The notes beneath the pieces are model-generated. The model saw nothing but the letters and a program-made list of their open reading frames with translations, ran no database searches and was not told where the DNA came from. From assembly GCF_031624635.1 (NCBI RefSeq), contig NZ_JAMQOQ010000004.1, forward strand, positions 124,001 to 188,000: 64,000 nucleotides of DNA, read 5' to 3'. Position numbers and translations under genes: made by a program. The DNA comes from Halogeometricum sp. S3BR5-2 (GTDB lineage Archaea > Halobacteriota > Halobacteria > Halobacteriales > Haloferacaceae). This document shows, in pieces, positions 7,859-16,744 of the stretch (within the stretch, counting starts at the first letter, position 1; every line of letters begins with the position of its first letter).

Positions 7859-9385
7859 CTACGCGTCGTCGAGTTCCCCGAACCGTTCGGGCGGGCGGCG
7901 GTGACCGGACGAGCGCTCGAACCCGTATCCGAGTTCGAGGAGGCGCGGTTCTGCGAACCGGCGTCCGAGGAGTTCGACGCCCACGGGAAGACCCTCGTCC
8001 GTGAATCCGGCCGGGAGGACGACGGCGGGGAGTCCCGTGTGCGCCGACAGTTCGCAGTTCATCTCGGAGAACGGTTGGTGCTCGGGTATCTCGACCGGCG
8101 GGACCGTCGACGGAGGGTAGAGGAGGGCGTCGAGGTCGTCCTCCACCATCCGCGCGAGAACGGTCTCCGCGAGTCGGTCGCGGCGTCGAAGTCGCCGCAG
8201 ATACCCTGCATCCCCCTCCAGCGAGTCGGCGTCGACGTCGAAGATTCCGGCCCCCTCGAAGCGCGATTCGATGGAGGGCGCTATCGTCCCCGTCTCGTAC
8301 ACCTCGGCCAGCGACCCGTGCGGCGCCGCGTCGCCGAGGCGCGCGAGGTAGCGGTCGAAGTCGCGTGCGAACTCGTACTGGAGCACGCGGGCGCTCCCGA
8401 GCAGGTCGACGTCGACGACGTCGACGGGGTCGAGTACCGTCGCGCCGGCCGCCTCCATCTCCTCGATTGCCTCCTCGACGACAGCGGTCACGGCCGCGGC
8501 GTCCGCCTCGTCGACGGGGAGGTCCTCGGAATCCCCCTGTAGACCGAGGAACTGGCGGGCGACACCGATTCGCGCGCCGTCGAGGCCGTCGGGGTCCAGG
8601 TGCGAGGCGTAACCGTCGTCGGGGACGGCGTCGGCGCCGGTGGCCGTCACCGGGTCCTCGGGGTCGTAGCCGGCCATCGCGTCCAGCAGTCGGGCCGCGT
8701 CGGCGACGGTTCTGGTGACGGGACCCGCGGTGTCCTGCGTCTCGCTCAGAGGGACGATTCCCGTTCGACTCACCAGTCCCCGCGTCGGCCGAAGTCCTAC
8801 GAGGTTGTTGAACGCGGGCGGGGACCGAACGGACGAGCAGGTGTCGGAACCCGTGCCGACGGTCGCCAGGTTCGCCGCGACGGCGGCCGCGGTGCCGCCG
8901 CTGGACCCCGAGGGCCGCCGGTTCAGGTCGTAGGCGTTCCGAGTCGCGCCGCCGAGCGAGCTTATCGTGTCAACCCCGAACGAGAGCTCCTGGAGGTTCG
9001 CTTTCCCGACGACCACGGCGCCGGCGTCCCGGAGTCGCTCGACGACGAAGGCGTCCCGCGGCGGGACGGAGTCGGCGAGGGCGACGGACCCGGCCGTTGT
9101 CGGCATGTCGTGGGTGTCCTGGTTGTCCTTCAGGAGCGTCGGGACGCCGTGAAGCGGACCGACGAACCCTTCCTCCGCGTACCGAGCGTCGAGGTCTCGG
9201 GCGCGTTCGCGCGCCCCGTCGTTCAGCGTGAGAATCGCGTTCAGGTCGTCGTCGTACGCGTCGATACGCGCCAGGTAGCGGTCGAGAAGCGCCTCGGCGG
9301 TGACGCGCCCGTCCGCGATGGCGGTGCGGACGTCCGCGATGGTGGTCTCGGGGAGGTCGAAGGCGTCGGCGGGTGGCGTGGACAT
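7859..9385 (-). CDS. Amidase (amidase-signature family)
   Basis: A 508-residue amidase-signature hydrolase. The Ser-cisSer-Lys triad is visible: K86 in VPTLLKDNQD, the Ser pair S161/S162 in GSSGGTAAA and the nucleophile S185 in GSDTCSSVR. The C-terminal HTGLPAVVLPAGFTDEGLPVGV block is the usual substrate-gating region. It should hydrolyse a carboxylic amide. The length is that of free-standing amidases and no gatB/gatC genes are adjacent, so it is unlikely to be GatA. It is transcribed alone; the 264-bp gap to the next gene holds nothing I can identify. Confidence 0.88.
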   Translation of the reverse strand: MSTPPADAFDLPETTIADVRTAIADGRVTAEALLDRYLARIDAYDDDLNAILTLNDGARERARDLDARYAEEGFVGPLHGVPTLLKDNQDTHDMPTTAGSVALADSVPPRDAFVVERLRDAGAVVVGKANLQELSFGVDTISSLGGATRNAYDLNRRPSGSSGGTAAAVAANLATVGTGSDTCSSVRSPPAFNNLVGLRPTRGLVSRTGIVPLSETQDTAGPVTRTVADAARLLDAMAGYDPEDPVTATGADAVPDDGYASHLDPDGLDGARIGVARQFLGLQGDSEDLPVDEADAAAVTAVVEEAIEEMEAAGATVLDPVDVVDVDLLGSARVLQYEFARDFDRYLARLGDAAPHGSLAEVYETGTIAPSIESRFEGAGIFDVDADSLEGDAGYLRRLRRRDRLAETVLARMVEDDLDALLYPPSTVPPVEIPEHQPFSEMNCELSAHTGLPAVVLPAGFTDEGLPVGVELLGRRFAEPRLLELGYGFERSSGHRRPPERFGELDDA

Positions 9386-9649
9386 CGTCTCGGGTCTCTC
9401 CTGTCGAACGATTCCGGACCACGAGCGTAAGTTTTCGCCTTTCCGAAGTCCCGCCTTCAGAGTTCGTATCGAGCTATTTCGCCGTCAATTTCGACGTGGT
9501 AGTCGCACACGGTGGTTCGGTGACCTATCCGGGTTCAGATTGTGTAGTGTATAGCCCAAATCCGATTTTTGTTTGCACATCAGACCGATTGTAACTCGTT
9601 TGAGTATTTTTCGACCTCGAAGTGCTCATTTCGAGGTCGGAGAGCCCGG

Positions 9650-10867
9650 TCAGAATCCGGTCGTGCCGTCGAGCAGGTGTTCTTCGACGACCGATTCGTC
9701 GAGTTCGATACCCAGACCGGGCTCCTCGGGGACATCGATGTGACCATCCTGAATGAGGGGTTCCTCGCGCGCGAGCATGTCGTCCCACCAGTCGACTTCG
9801 AGGGCGTGGTACTCCAGAAGGTCGAAGTTCGGCGTCGCCGCCCCGAGGTGGACGCAGGCCATCGTCCCGACGGGGCTACAGACGTTGTGCGGCGACATCG
9901 GCATGTAGTTCTCTTCGGCCCGGTCCGCGACGCGCATCGTCTCGGCGAGACCGCCCACCGTCGTCGGGTCGGGAGTGATGACGTCGACGCCGTGTTCGTA
10001 GACGAGTTCGGAGAGTTCGAAGACGCGGAAGCGGTTCTCGCCGGTGGCGACGGGCGTCCGCGTCGCCTTCGTCACCTCCTTTTGGGCATCCATGTTCTCC
10101 GGCGGAACGAGGTCTTCGAGCCACATCAGTTTGTACTCCTCCAGTTCGTGCGCGAGGCGTTTCGCGCTCTCGACGGAGTAGTCCCAGTGGCAGTCGAACG
10201 CGAGGTCGACGTCGTACCCGATTTCGTCTCGCACCGCCTCGACGATTTCGCGCTTCTCCCGGATGGCCCGGTTGGAGAGGCGGCCGTTGTACGGGTCGGG
10301 GTCGTTGTCAGCGGGCAGGTCGAGGTCGAACTTCAGCGCCGTAAACCCCATGTCGGTGACGCGGGCGGCCTCGGCGGCGTACGCTTCGGGCGAGTACGCC
10401 TCGGCGCCGGCGTAGGCCGTCGCGCCGTCCTCGACGGCGTAGGCCTCCCCGGCGTGACAGTCGCAGTAGAGGCGCACCTCGTCGCGGTACTTCGACCCTA
10501 AGAGTTGGTAGACCGGGAGGTCGAGAATCTTCCCGGCGACGTCCCAGAGGGCGACCTCGATGCCCGAGGCGGCCGTGACGACCTTACCGGTGGTCCCGCC
10601 GTGCCCGGACATCTCCTGGAAGATGTACCGGACGAGACGCTCCACGTCGAGGGGGTTCTCCCCGAGCAGGAACCGCTTCGTGTACTCGACGAGTTCCGGG
10701 ACGCCCCCGCCGCGGTAGGACTCCCCGATGCCGGTGACGCCGGCGTCCGTCTCGACCTTGATGAGGTTCCACTCGAAGTTCCCTTCGACCACACAGGTCT
10801 TGATGTCGGTTATCTCCACGTCGCGGTCCGGGTCTCGGGTCGTTATCTGGTCTGAGTAGTCTCTCAT
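9650..10867 (-). CDS. Mandelate racemase/enolase-superfamily sugar-acid dehydratase (1)
   Basis: A 405-residue enolase-superfamily protein with an N-terminal capping domain and a TIM barrel. Metal ligands are D225 (AFDCHW), E251 (WLEDL) and E277 (TGENRF). The acid/base residues are K179 in LKFD, D300 and H327 in SPHN. The pattern fits sugar-acid dehydratases such as galactonate or rhamnonate dehydratase, which give 2-keto-3-deoxy acids. The start overlaps the stop of the upstream dehydratase (ATGA), so the two are co-translated. Substrate is not determined by sequence alone; xylonate and gluconate dehydratases of haloarchaea belong to the same superfamily. Confidence 0.85.
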   Translation of the reverse strand: MRDYSDQITTRDPDRDVEITDIKTCVVEGNFEWNLIKVETDAGVTGIGESYRGGGVPELVEYTKRFLLGENPLDVERLVRYIFQEMSGHGGTTGKVVTAASGIEVALWDVAGKILDLPVYQLLGSKYRDEVRLYCDCHAGEAYAVEDGATAYAGAEAYSPEAYAAEAARVTDMGFTALKFDLDLPADNDPDPYNGRLSNRAIREKREIVEAVRDEIGYDVDLAFDCHWDYSVESAKRLAHELEEYKLMWLEDLVPPENMDAQKEVTKATRTPVATGENRFRVFELSELVYEHGVDVITPDPTTVGGLAETMRVADRAEENYMPMSPHNVCSPVGTMACVHLGAATPNFDLLEYHALEVDWWDDMLAREEPLIQDGHIDVPEEPGLGIELDESVVEEHLLDGTTGF

Positions 10868-11970
10868 TGTCTGAATTCTTCGAGCGCGTCTTTATCGAGC
10901 GGTACGCCGTGACCGGGTCTGTCGGGGAGCGGAATCCTGCCGTCGTCGTCCGGTTCGAGGGGGTCCGCCACCACGTCATCGAACACCTTCACGTCCATGT
11001 CGCGGTAGAAGTACTCCACCCAGAGGCCGTTCTCGATGGCTCCTAACAGCGACGCGTGGAGGTTCCAGTTGTAGTGGGGCGCGATGGGCACGTCGTACGC
11101 CGCCGCGTAGTTGGCGATGCGAAGCCACTCCGTGATGCCGCCGCACACCGTCGCGTCGGGCTGGAGGATGCCCGCCGCGCCCGTATCGCGGAGGCGAGCG
11201 AAGTTCTGCCGCGTGCCTTCGAGTTCGCCGGTGGCGACGGGGTAGTCGATGGCGTCGTTCACCGCCGCCATCGTCTCCACCTTCTCGACCATCGCCGGTT
11301 CCTCCATGAAGTACGGGTCGTAGGGTTCGAAGGCGCGGCAGGCCCGAATCGCCTCCGGCGGAGAGGACCAGACGCCGTTGGCGTCCAGGAGGAGCGTCCG
11401 GTCCGGGCCGATTTCGTCGCGGACGGCCGCCACGCGGTCGACCTCCTCGCTCACCGTCCGGCGTCCGACCTTCATCTTGACCACGTCGTGGCCCTCGTCG
11501 AGGTACCGCCGCATCTCCTCGCGCAGACCCTCGTGACCCTTGTCGTCGCGGTAGTAGCCGCCGCTGGCGTACGAGGGGACGCTGTCGGCGTACCCGCCGA
11601 GCAGTTTGTACAGCGGTTCGCCGGCCGCCTTCGCCTTCAGGTCCCACAGCGCGATGTCGACCGTCGAGATGGCGCGGAGCAGCAGGCCCGCCCGTCCGAT
11701 CTGTACGGTCCCCTCGTACATCTCGTGCCACAGGCGTTCGGTGTCGCGGGGGTCCTCGCCGACGAGCATCGGTTCGAGGAGCGACTCGACCGCCTCCGAG
11801 ATGAGTCCGGCGCCCTCGTACCCCAGCGAGTACCCCACACCCTCGCGCCCGTCCGCCGTTCGGACGTACGTTATCGCGTGGTCGCGGAACGTGAGCGTCC
11901 GGTTGGAGAACGACACCGGCGAGGAGAGCGGTATCTCTATCGGAAACGACTCCACTGCTTCGATTTCCAT
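10864..11970 (-). CDS. Mandelate racemase/enolase-superfamily sugar-acid dehydratase (2)
   Basis: A 368-residue enolase-superfamily protein with a KxK motif (K165-M-K167), metal ligands D196, E223 or E224 and E249 (TGELEG), then D272 and H299 (APHYNWN). This is the arrangement of the mandelate-racemase subgroup, most likely a sugar-acid dehydratase or racemase. The ATG at 11970 (MEIEAVESF) was chosen over an upstream one because a TATA-like CTTATTAC lies about 25 bp in front of it. It is the first gene of a two-gene operon and divergent from the LarA-like gene. Having two dehydratases suggests two related sugar acids or epimers. Confidence 0.84.
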   Translation of the reverse strand: MEIEAVESFPIEIPLSSPVSFSNRTLTFRDHAITYVRTADGREGVGYSLGYEGAGLISEAVESLLEPMLVGEDPRDTERLWHEMYEGTVQIGRAGLLLRAISTVDIALWDLKAKAAGEPLYKLLGGYADSVPSYASGGYYRDDKGHEGLREEMRRYLDEGHDVVKMKVGRRTVSEEVDRVAAVRDEIGPDRTLLLDANGVWSSPPEAIRACRAFEPYDPYFMEEPAMVEKVETMAAVNDAIDYPVATGELEGTRQNFARLRDTGAAGILQPDATVCGGITEWLRIANYAAAYDVPIAPHYNWNLHASLLGAIENGLWVEYFYRDMDVKVFDDVVADPLEPDDDGRIPLPDRPGHGVPLDKDALEEFRQ

Positions 11971-12062
11971 ACGACAGCGCCGCGGCACACGGAGTAATAA
12001 GCCCCCGTCTCGACAATACTTACCACAGGATTATTCGTGTCCCTCCGCGAAGCACCGCCCGG

Positions 12063-13367
12063 ATGAACATCAACGTCCCGACGCGCGGCGACGTCGACCA
12101 CTTGATAGACCCGCAACCGCTCCCGCCGTTCGCTCGGGTCCGGTACGAGCCGTCGGTCGAGACTGTCGCCGACCCGTCCGACGCGGCGCGGGCGGAACTG
12201 GGCGGTCTCCCTCTCGACGGACTGGACGAGGGCGCCACCGTCGCCGTCGGCGTCGGGAGCCGCGGGATTCACGCCATCAACGAGGTCGCGGCGTCGGTGG
12301 TCGCCGCACTCCGGGAACGCGGGTTCGACCCCGTCGTCGTGCCCGCGATGGGGAGCCACGGCGGGGCGACCGCCGAGGGACAGCGGGAGGTGCTGGAGTC
12401 GCTGGGCGTCACCGAGGACCGGACGGGCGCGCCGATAGACGCGCGGATGGAGGCCGAGGAACTCGGCGCGGTGACGGTCGGCGGCACGGAGATGTCGGTG
12501 TACTTCTCGGCCGCGGCGCTGGCGGCCGACGCGGTCCTCGTCGTCAATCGCGTCAAGGCCCACACGAACTTCTCGGGACCCGTAGAGAGCGGGCTCACGA
12601 AGATGAGCGTCGTCGGACTGGGCAAACAGCGCGGCGCGAAGTCGTTCCACTCGACGGCCATCGCCGAGGGCTACGTCGAGACGCTCCGGGCCGCCCTCTC
12701 GGTCGTCGAGTCGGAGACGCCGCTCGTGGGGGGAATCGCGCTCGTGGAGAACTTCGAGGAGCGAATCGCCCGCGTCGAGTCGATTCCGGCGGGGTCGTTC
12801 CTCGACCGCGAACCCGAACTGTTGAGGCTGGCCGACGAGGAGATGCCGACGCTGCCGGTCGAGGAGGTGGACCTCCTCGTCGTCGACGAACTCGGCAAGG
12901 AGGTGTCCGGCGCCGGGATGGACACCAACGTCATCGGTCGCTACCGCGTTCTCAACCGCGACGAACCCGAGACACCCGATATCAAGCTTATCTACGCCCG
13001 CGGCCTCACCGAGGCGACGAAGGGGAACGGGAACGGCATCGGCCTCGCGGACCTCACCCGGCGGGCCGCGCTCGACCGACTGGACCTGCGCAAGACGTAC
13101 GCGAACGCCCTCACCAGCGGGTCGCTCGCGAAGGCGAATCTCCCGGTGGTGGCGCCGGACGACGAGTTCGCCCTGCGGACGGCGCTGGCGGCGCTGGGCG
13201 GCTACGACCCCGAGACCGTGCGAATTCTCTGGATACGGAACACGCAGGACCTCGGGGAGATGTGGGTCTCGGAGGCCGTCGTCGCGGACCTCCCCGACGC
13301 CGCGCGGGTCGTCGGGCGCGGGTCGCTCGGCTTCGACGACGGGACGGCGGTCTTCTCCGAGTCGTAA
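12063..13367 (+). CDS. LarA-like (DUF2088) lactate racemase-family protein
   Basis: A 434-residue protein of the nickel-dependent lactate racemase (LarA) superfamily. The N-terminal domain has VAVGVGSRGI and MGSHGGATAEGQ, and the central part RVKAHTNFSGPVESGLTKM with a following KSFHS segment, giving the conserved His and Lys positions. LarA enzymes use a nickel-pincer nucleotide to racemise or epimerise 2-hydroxyacids by hydride transfer. The cofactor genes larB, larC and larE are not in the window. Facing two sugar-acid dehydratases, a role in epimerising a sugar acid or lactate is a sensible inference. A TATA-like ATTATTC lies about 28 bp upstream. Confidence 0.78.
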   Translation: MNINVPTRGDVDHLIDPQPLPPFARVRYEPSVETVADPSDAARAELGGLPLDGLDEGATVAVGVGSRGIHAINEVAASVVAALRERGFDPVVVPAMGSHGGATAEGQREVLESLGVTEDRTGAPIDARMEAEELGAVTVGGTEMSVYFSAAALAADAVLVVNRVKAHTNFSGPVESGLTKMSVVGLGKQRGAKSFHSTAIAEGYVETLRAALSVVESETPLVGGIALVENFEERIARVESIPAGSFLDREPELLRLADEEMPTLPVEEVDLLVVDELGKEVSGAGMDTNVIGRYRVLNRDEPETPDIKLIYARGLTEATKGNGNGIGLADLTRRAALDRLDLRKTYANALTSGSLAKANLPVVAPDDEFALRTALAALGGYDPETVRILWIRNTQDLGEMWVSEAVVADLPDAARVVGRGSLGFDDGTAVFSES

Positions 13368-13425
13368 GGCCCCGAAGACGCCGGGACGGAAACCGTTTTG
13401 CCCATGGACTTTGATGCGGTATCAC

Positions 13426-14214
13426 ATGGACCTACAGATAGACGGTAACGCGGCGCTCGTGACGGCGTCGTCCAGCGGACTCGGCAAGGCGTCGGCGAAA
13501 GCGCTCGCCCGCGAGGGCGTCGACGTCGTCATCAACGGCCGCGACGAGGACCGACTCGACGAGGCGCGCGAGGAGATAGCCGAAGTGGCCGAGGGCGAGG
13601 TGGTCGCGCAGGCCGGCGACCTGACCGACGCCGACGACGTGACGACCCTCGTGGAGACGACCGTCGAGGAGTTCGGCCGCCTCGACCACCTCGTGACCAG
13701 CGCCGGCGGCCCGCCGTCCGGCGGGTTCCTCGACACCGACGACGAGGACTGGCAGGAGGCGTACGACCTCCTCGTGATGAGCGTCGTCAGACTCGCCCGC
13801 GAGGCCGAACCGCACCTCCGCGAGGGCGACGGCGGCACCATCGTCACCATCACCTCCCGGAGCGTCAAGGAGGCGCTGGACAACCTCGTCCTCTCGAACT
13901 CGGTCCGGATGGGCGTTATCGGACTGGAGAAGACGCTCTCGAAGGAGTTCGCACCGGAGATACGGGCCAACGCCGTCCTCCCCGGCCCGCACGAGACGTC
14001 TCGGATTCAGGACCTCGTGAACGCCGCCGTCGACCGCGGCGACTACGACTCCTACGAGGAGGGACTGGAGGGGTGGGCCGGCAACCCCTTGGAGCGCATC
14101 GGCGACCCGATGGAACTCGGGAACACCGTCGCGTTCCTCTCCTCGCCGAAATCCGGCTTCGTCAACGGCACGGCTCTGCCCATCGACGGCGGGTCCACGG
14201 GGGCGAACCTGTGA
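13426..14214 (+). CDS. SDR family oxidoreductase with an altered active site
   Basis: A 262-residue short-chain dehydrogenase/reductase fold. The nucleotide-binding segment VTASSSGLGKASA replaces TGxxxGIG, and SAGGPPSGG replaces NNAG. At the catalytic YxxxK position the sequence reads SNSVR, so both Tyr and Lys are missing. A subgroup of beta-ketoacyl-reductase-like SDRs with this deviation is known. By context it could oxidise a 2-keto-3-deoxy sugar acid, or it may only bind ligand. The ATG at 13426 (MDLQIDG) is preferred over upstream codons since the family starts there. Its stop overlaps the cupin start (GTGA). Confidence 0.85.
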   Translation: MDLQIDGNAALVTASSSGLGKASAKALAREGVDVVINGRDEDRLDEAREEIAEVAEGEVVAQAGDLTDADDVTTLVETTVEEFGRLDHLVTSAGGPPSGGFLDTDDEDWQEAYDLLVMSVVRLAREAEPHLREGDGGTIVTITSRSVKEALDNLVLSNSVRMGVIGLEKTLSKEFAPEIRANAVLPGPHETSRIQDLVNAAVDRGDYDSYEEGLEGWAGNPLERIGDPMELGNTVAFLSSPKSGFVNGTALPIDGGSTGANL

Positions 14215-14558
14215 AGCCCGTTCCGTTCGACGACGCCGAGACGTACGAACCCGAGGAGGGCTGGCGGCGCGTCTCGATGGCGGGCAGCGACCGGTTCTCC
14301 TTCGAGTGGTTCGAGAAGCCGCCGGGCCACAGTTCGCCGATGCACGACCACGAGAACGAGCAGGTGTGCCTCTGCCTCGAGGGCGAACTCACCGTGGTCA
14401 CCGAGGACGACGAGGTGACCCTCGAACCGAACGACTCGGTGCTGCTCGAATCGAACGAGACCCACCGGGTCGAGAACGAGGGGGAGGAGACGGCGGTCGG
14501 ACTGGACGTGTTCGCGCCGGGTCGCTCGTTCGACTTCTGGACGGACCGCGAGGAGTGA
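14211..14558 (+). CDS. Cupin domain protein
   Basis: A 115-residue single-domain cupin starting at a GTG that overlaps the SDR stop. The first cupin motif reads PMHDHENEQ around residues 43-51, with His-X-His and a following Glu as metal ligands. The second is ESNETHRVEN near residue 85 with the fourth ligand His. Such proteins are metal-dependent isomerases or ligand-binding proteins of sugar-acid pathways, for example ketoacid isomerases. The position between an SDR and an FAH hydrolase supports a step on a keto-deoxy acid, which remains inference. Confidence 0.82.
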   Translation: MKPVPFDDAETYEPEEGWRRVSMAGSDRFSFEWFEKPPGHSSPMHDHENEQVCLCLEGELTVVTEDDEVTLEPNDSVLLESNETHRVENEGEETAVGLDVFAPGRSFDFWTDREE

Positions 14559-14559
14559 G

Positions 14560-15381
14560 ATGAAGTACCTCGCGCGCACGGCGACCGGTCGGCCGCTCCT
14601 CGGCGACGACGAGGGGTTCGTCCCGCTCGAATCGGTCGAACCCGACCTCGGAAGCGTCCGCGAGGCGCTCCCGCGGGCCGCGGCGGGGACGCTCGGCGAC
14701 GTCGACGACGCCCCCGCGGCGCGGGTCCCGGCCGAAGGCCACGCCTTCGGTCCGCCGCTGGAGCGGTTCGGAAAGCTCTGGGGAATCGGCCTGAACTACG
14801 AGGAGCACGCGGGCGACTTGGACGAACAGCGCCCGGAGGAGCCGGCGAGTTTCATGAAACCCTCGTCGGCGCTCGTCGGTCCCGGCGGTCCTATCCGCCT
14901 GCCGCCCACCTCCCAGAGCGAACGCGTGACGGCGGAGGCCGAACTGGCCGTCGTGATGGGCCGGCAGTGCCGGAACGTCGAGGAGGCCGACGTCCACGAC
15001 GTCGTCGCCGGCTACCTCCCCGTCATCGACATGACCGCCGAGGACGTCCTCCAGCGCAACCCCCGGTTTCTCACCCGCGCGAAGAGCTACGACACGTTCC
15101 TCGTCGTCGGCGCGATGCTCGCCGTCCCCGAGGAACCGCCGGACCTCGACGACCTGACCGTCCGGACGGAGGTCAACGGAACCGTGGAGTCGGAAAACGA
15201 GATACGGAACATGCTATTCCCGCCCGCGGAACTCGTCTCCTTCCACTCGGAGGTGGCGACGCTCGAACCGGGCGACCTGTTCAGCACCGGGACGCCAGGT
15301 GCGGCGCCCATCCACCCCGGCGACCGAGTGCGGACGACCGTCGAGTCTATCGGGTCCGTCGAGGCGCCGGTGACGCGCTGA
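14560..15381 (+). CDS. Fumarylacetoacetate hydrolase-family protein
   Basis: A 273-residue FAH-fold enzyme. Signature segments are GIGLNYEEHA near residue 76, FMKPSSALVGPGGPIRLP from residue 98, the metal ligands E126 and E128 in TAEAELAVVMGR, and IDMTAED near residue 157. FAH-family enzymes cut C-C bonds in diketo acids or decarboxylate and isomerise oxo acids. Next to sugar-acid dehydratases and an SDR the closest known precedent is a 2,4-diketo-3-deoxy-sugar-acid hydrolase that yields pyruvate and a hydroxyacid. The start ATG follows the cupin stop by one base. Confidence 0.87.
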   Translation: MKYLARTATGRPLLGDDEGFVPLESVEPDLGSVREALPRAAAGTLGDVDDAPAARVPAEGHAFGPPLERFGKLWGIGLNYEEHAGDLDEQRPEEPASFMKPSSALVGPGGPIRLPPTSQSERVTAEAELAVVMGRQCRNVEEADVHDVVAGYLPVIDMTAEDVLQRNPRFLTRAKSYDTFLVVGAMLAVPEEPPDLDDLTVRTEVNGTVESENEIRNMLFPPAELVSFHSEVATLEPGDLFSTGTPGAAPIHPGDRVRTTVESIGSVEAPVTR

Positions 15382-15541
15382 GGCGCCGCCGGCGGATTTC
15401 GTCCCGACGGCGGGCGAGTCGAGGTTAGACCGAAGGCGAGTCGCCGACGCGGAGTCGGGAGATATCGAGAAAACGACATTCATAACGATTGTCTGTGTTC
15501 TAAATAGATAGATTGTTAAGTACGCCCGTTTTTTGTCACCA

Positions 15542-16672
15542 ATGGACATGCGCGAAGAGAGTATGCAGCGGCGCAAGTTCTTGTATGGTGCGGCAACGGC
15601 GGGTACAATGGGCCTCGCCGGGTGCAGTGGTGGCGGCGGTGGCGGCGGCGGAGGAGGCGGGGGCGGCGGAGGAGACGGAACCGACGGCAGCGGAAGCGGC
15701 AGTGGCGGTGGCGACGGTGGCGGAAGCGGCGATATGACGCTTCGAGTCGGAACGTCCGCCGGCGGGACCCAAGACGTCGGGCTCGCCGTCGAACGCGCCG
15801 TCAGTCAAGAGAGCGACAACCTCGACTACTCGACCATCGAGAGCCCCGGCTACATCGGGACCATCTACCGGATGGCACAAGACCAGTTCAACGCCGGCAT
15901 CACCGACAACAACTCCCTGAACAAGGCGCTCGACGGCCGCGGTCGCTTCTCCGAGCAGTCGGTGTCCCGCATCCCCCAGTACGGGTTCGGCGCGTTCCCG
16001 TACAGCATCTACATCGTCGCCCGCGACGGCACGGACATCGAGACGTTCGCCGACCTGGCGGGGAAGAACGTCTACCCCGCCGAGCCGGGCTACTCGACGC
16101 GCGCGACGACGCTCGACGTCTGGTCGCAGGACCCGACCGCTGACGTCCACGACCAGATGAACATCCAGAACATGGGCGTCGGTGACGCGCCCGGTGCGAT
16201 GGAGGAGGGGAGCATCGACGCGTCCATCGCGTACGGTTCGCCGGGCGTCCGGTACACCGGCTTCGTGCAGGAGATGGCATCCCGCGTCGACCTCCACTAC
16301 GTCGAACCGACGGACGCGCTCATCGAGTCCGCGGAGTCGTACTCCGGGGCGGGGACGACCCGAACGCCCTACAGCGAGTGGCAGATCGCGGACGCCGACA
16401 TCGGTACCGACGAGGTGTTCACCTGGGACCTCGAGGTCAACTACACCTTCAACCCCAGCGCGAATCCCGACGCCGTCTACGAACTCTGTCGCGTCGTCCA
16501 CGAGCACAACGACGTCGTCAACAACGGCGAAGAGCAGTTCAACGACTACGACGCCGCCGGGGAGATGCTCGGATACGCGCAGGAGCGCATTCCGGTCCAC
16601 CCGGGCGCGGTGCAGTACTACAAGGAGAACGACGCCTGGGACGACAGCCTCCAAGAGGGCGACACCGCGTAA
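15542..16672 (+). CDS. TAXI-family TRAP transporter solute-binding lipoprotein
   Basis: A 376-residue periplasmic-type substrate receptor of the TAXI family. The N terminus has a Tat motif QRRKFLYG and a lipobox LAGC, so it is exported folded and lipid-anchored. After the cysteine comes a glycine run of 15 and further Gly/Ser/Asp, a flexible linker common in haloarchaeal lipoproteins. The mature part begins DMTLRVGTSAGG and includes the TAXI-type NVYPAEPGYSTRATT block. A carboxylate ligand is expected from the family. It stands directly before the fused permease gene. The start codon at 15542 is the first ATG; 15548 or 15563 are alternatives. Confidence 0.9.
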   Translation: MDMREESMQRRKFLYGAATAGTMGLAGCSGGGGGGGGGGGGGGGDGTDGSGSGSGGGDGGGSGDMTLRVGTSAGGTQDVGLAVERAVSQESDNLDYSTIESPGYIGTIYRMAQDQFNAGITDNNSLNKALDGRGRFSEQSVSRIPQYGFGAFPYSIYIVARDGTDIETFADLAGKNVYPAEPGYSTRATTLDVWSQDPTADVHDQMNIQNMGVGDAPGAMEEGSIDASIAYGSPGVRYTGFVQEMASRVDLHYVEPTDALIESAESYSGAGTTRTPYSEWQIADADIGTDEVFTWDLEVNYTFNPSANPDAVYELCRVVHEHNDVVNNGEEQFNDYDAAGEMLGYAQERIPVHPGAVQYYKENDAWDDSLQEGDTA

Positions 16673-16744
16673 TCCCTCCGCGGCGCCGTCCCAGTTCGCG
16701 ACGAAGCCAACCAAGATTCTACTACACACAAACCACACCAACAC

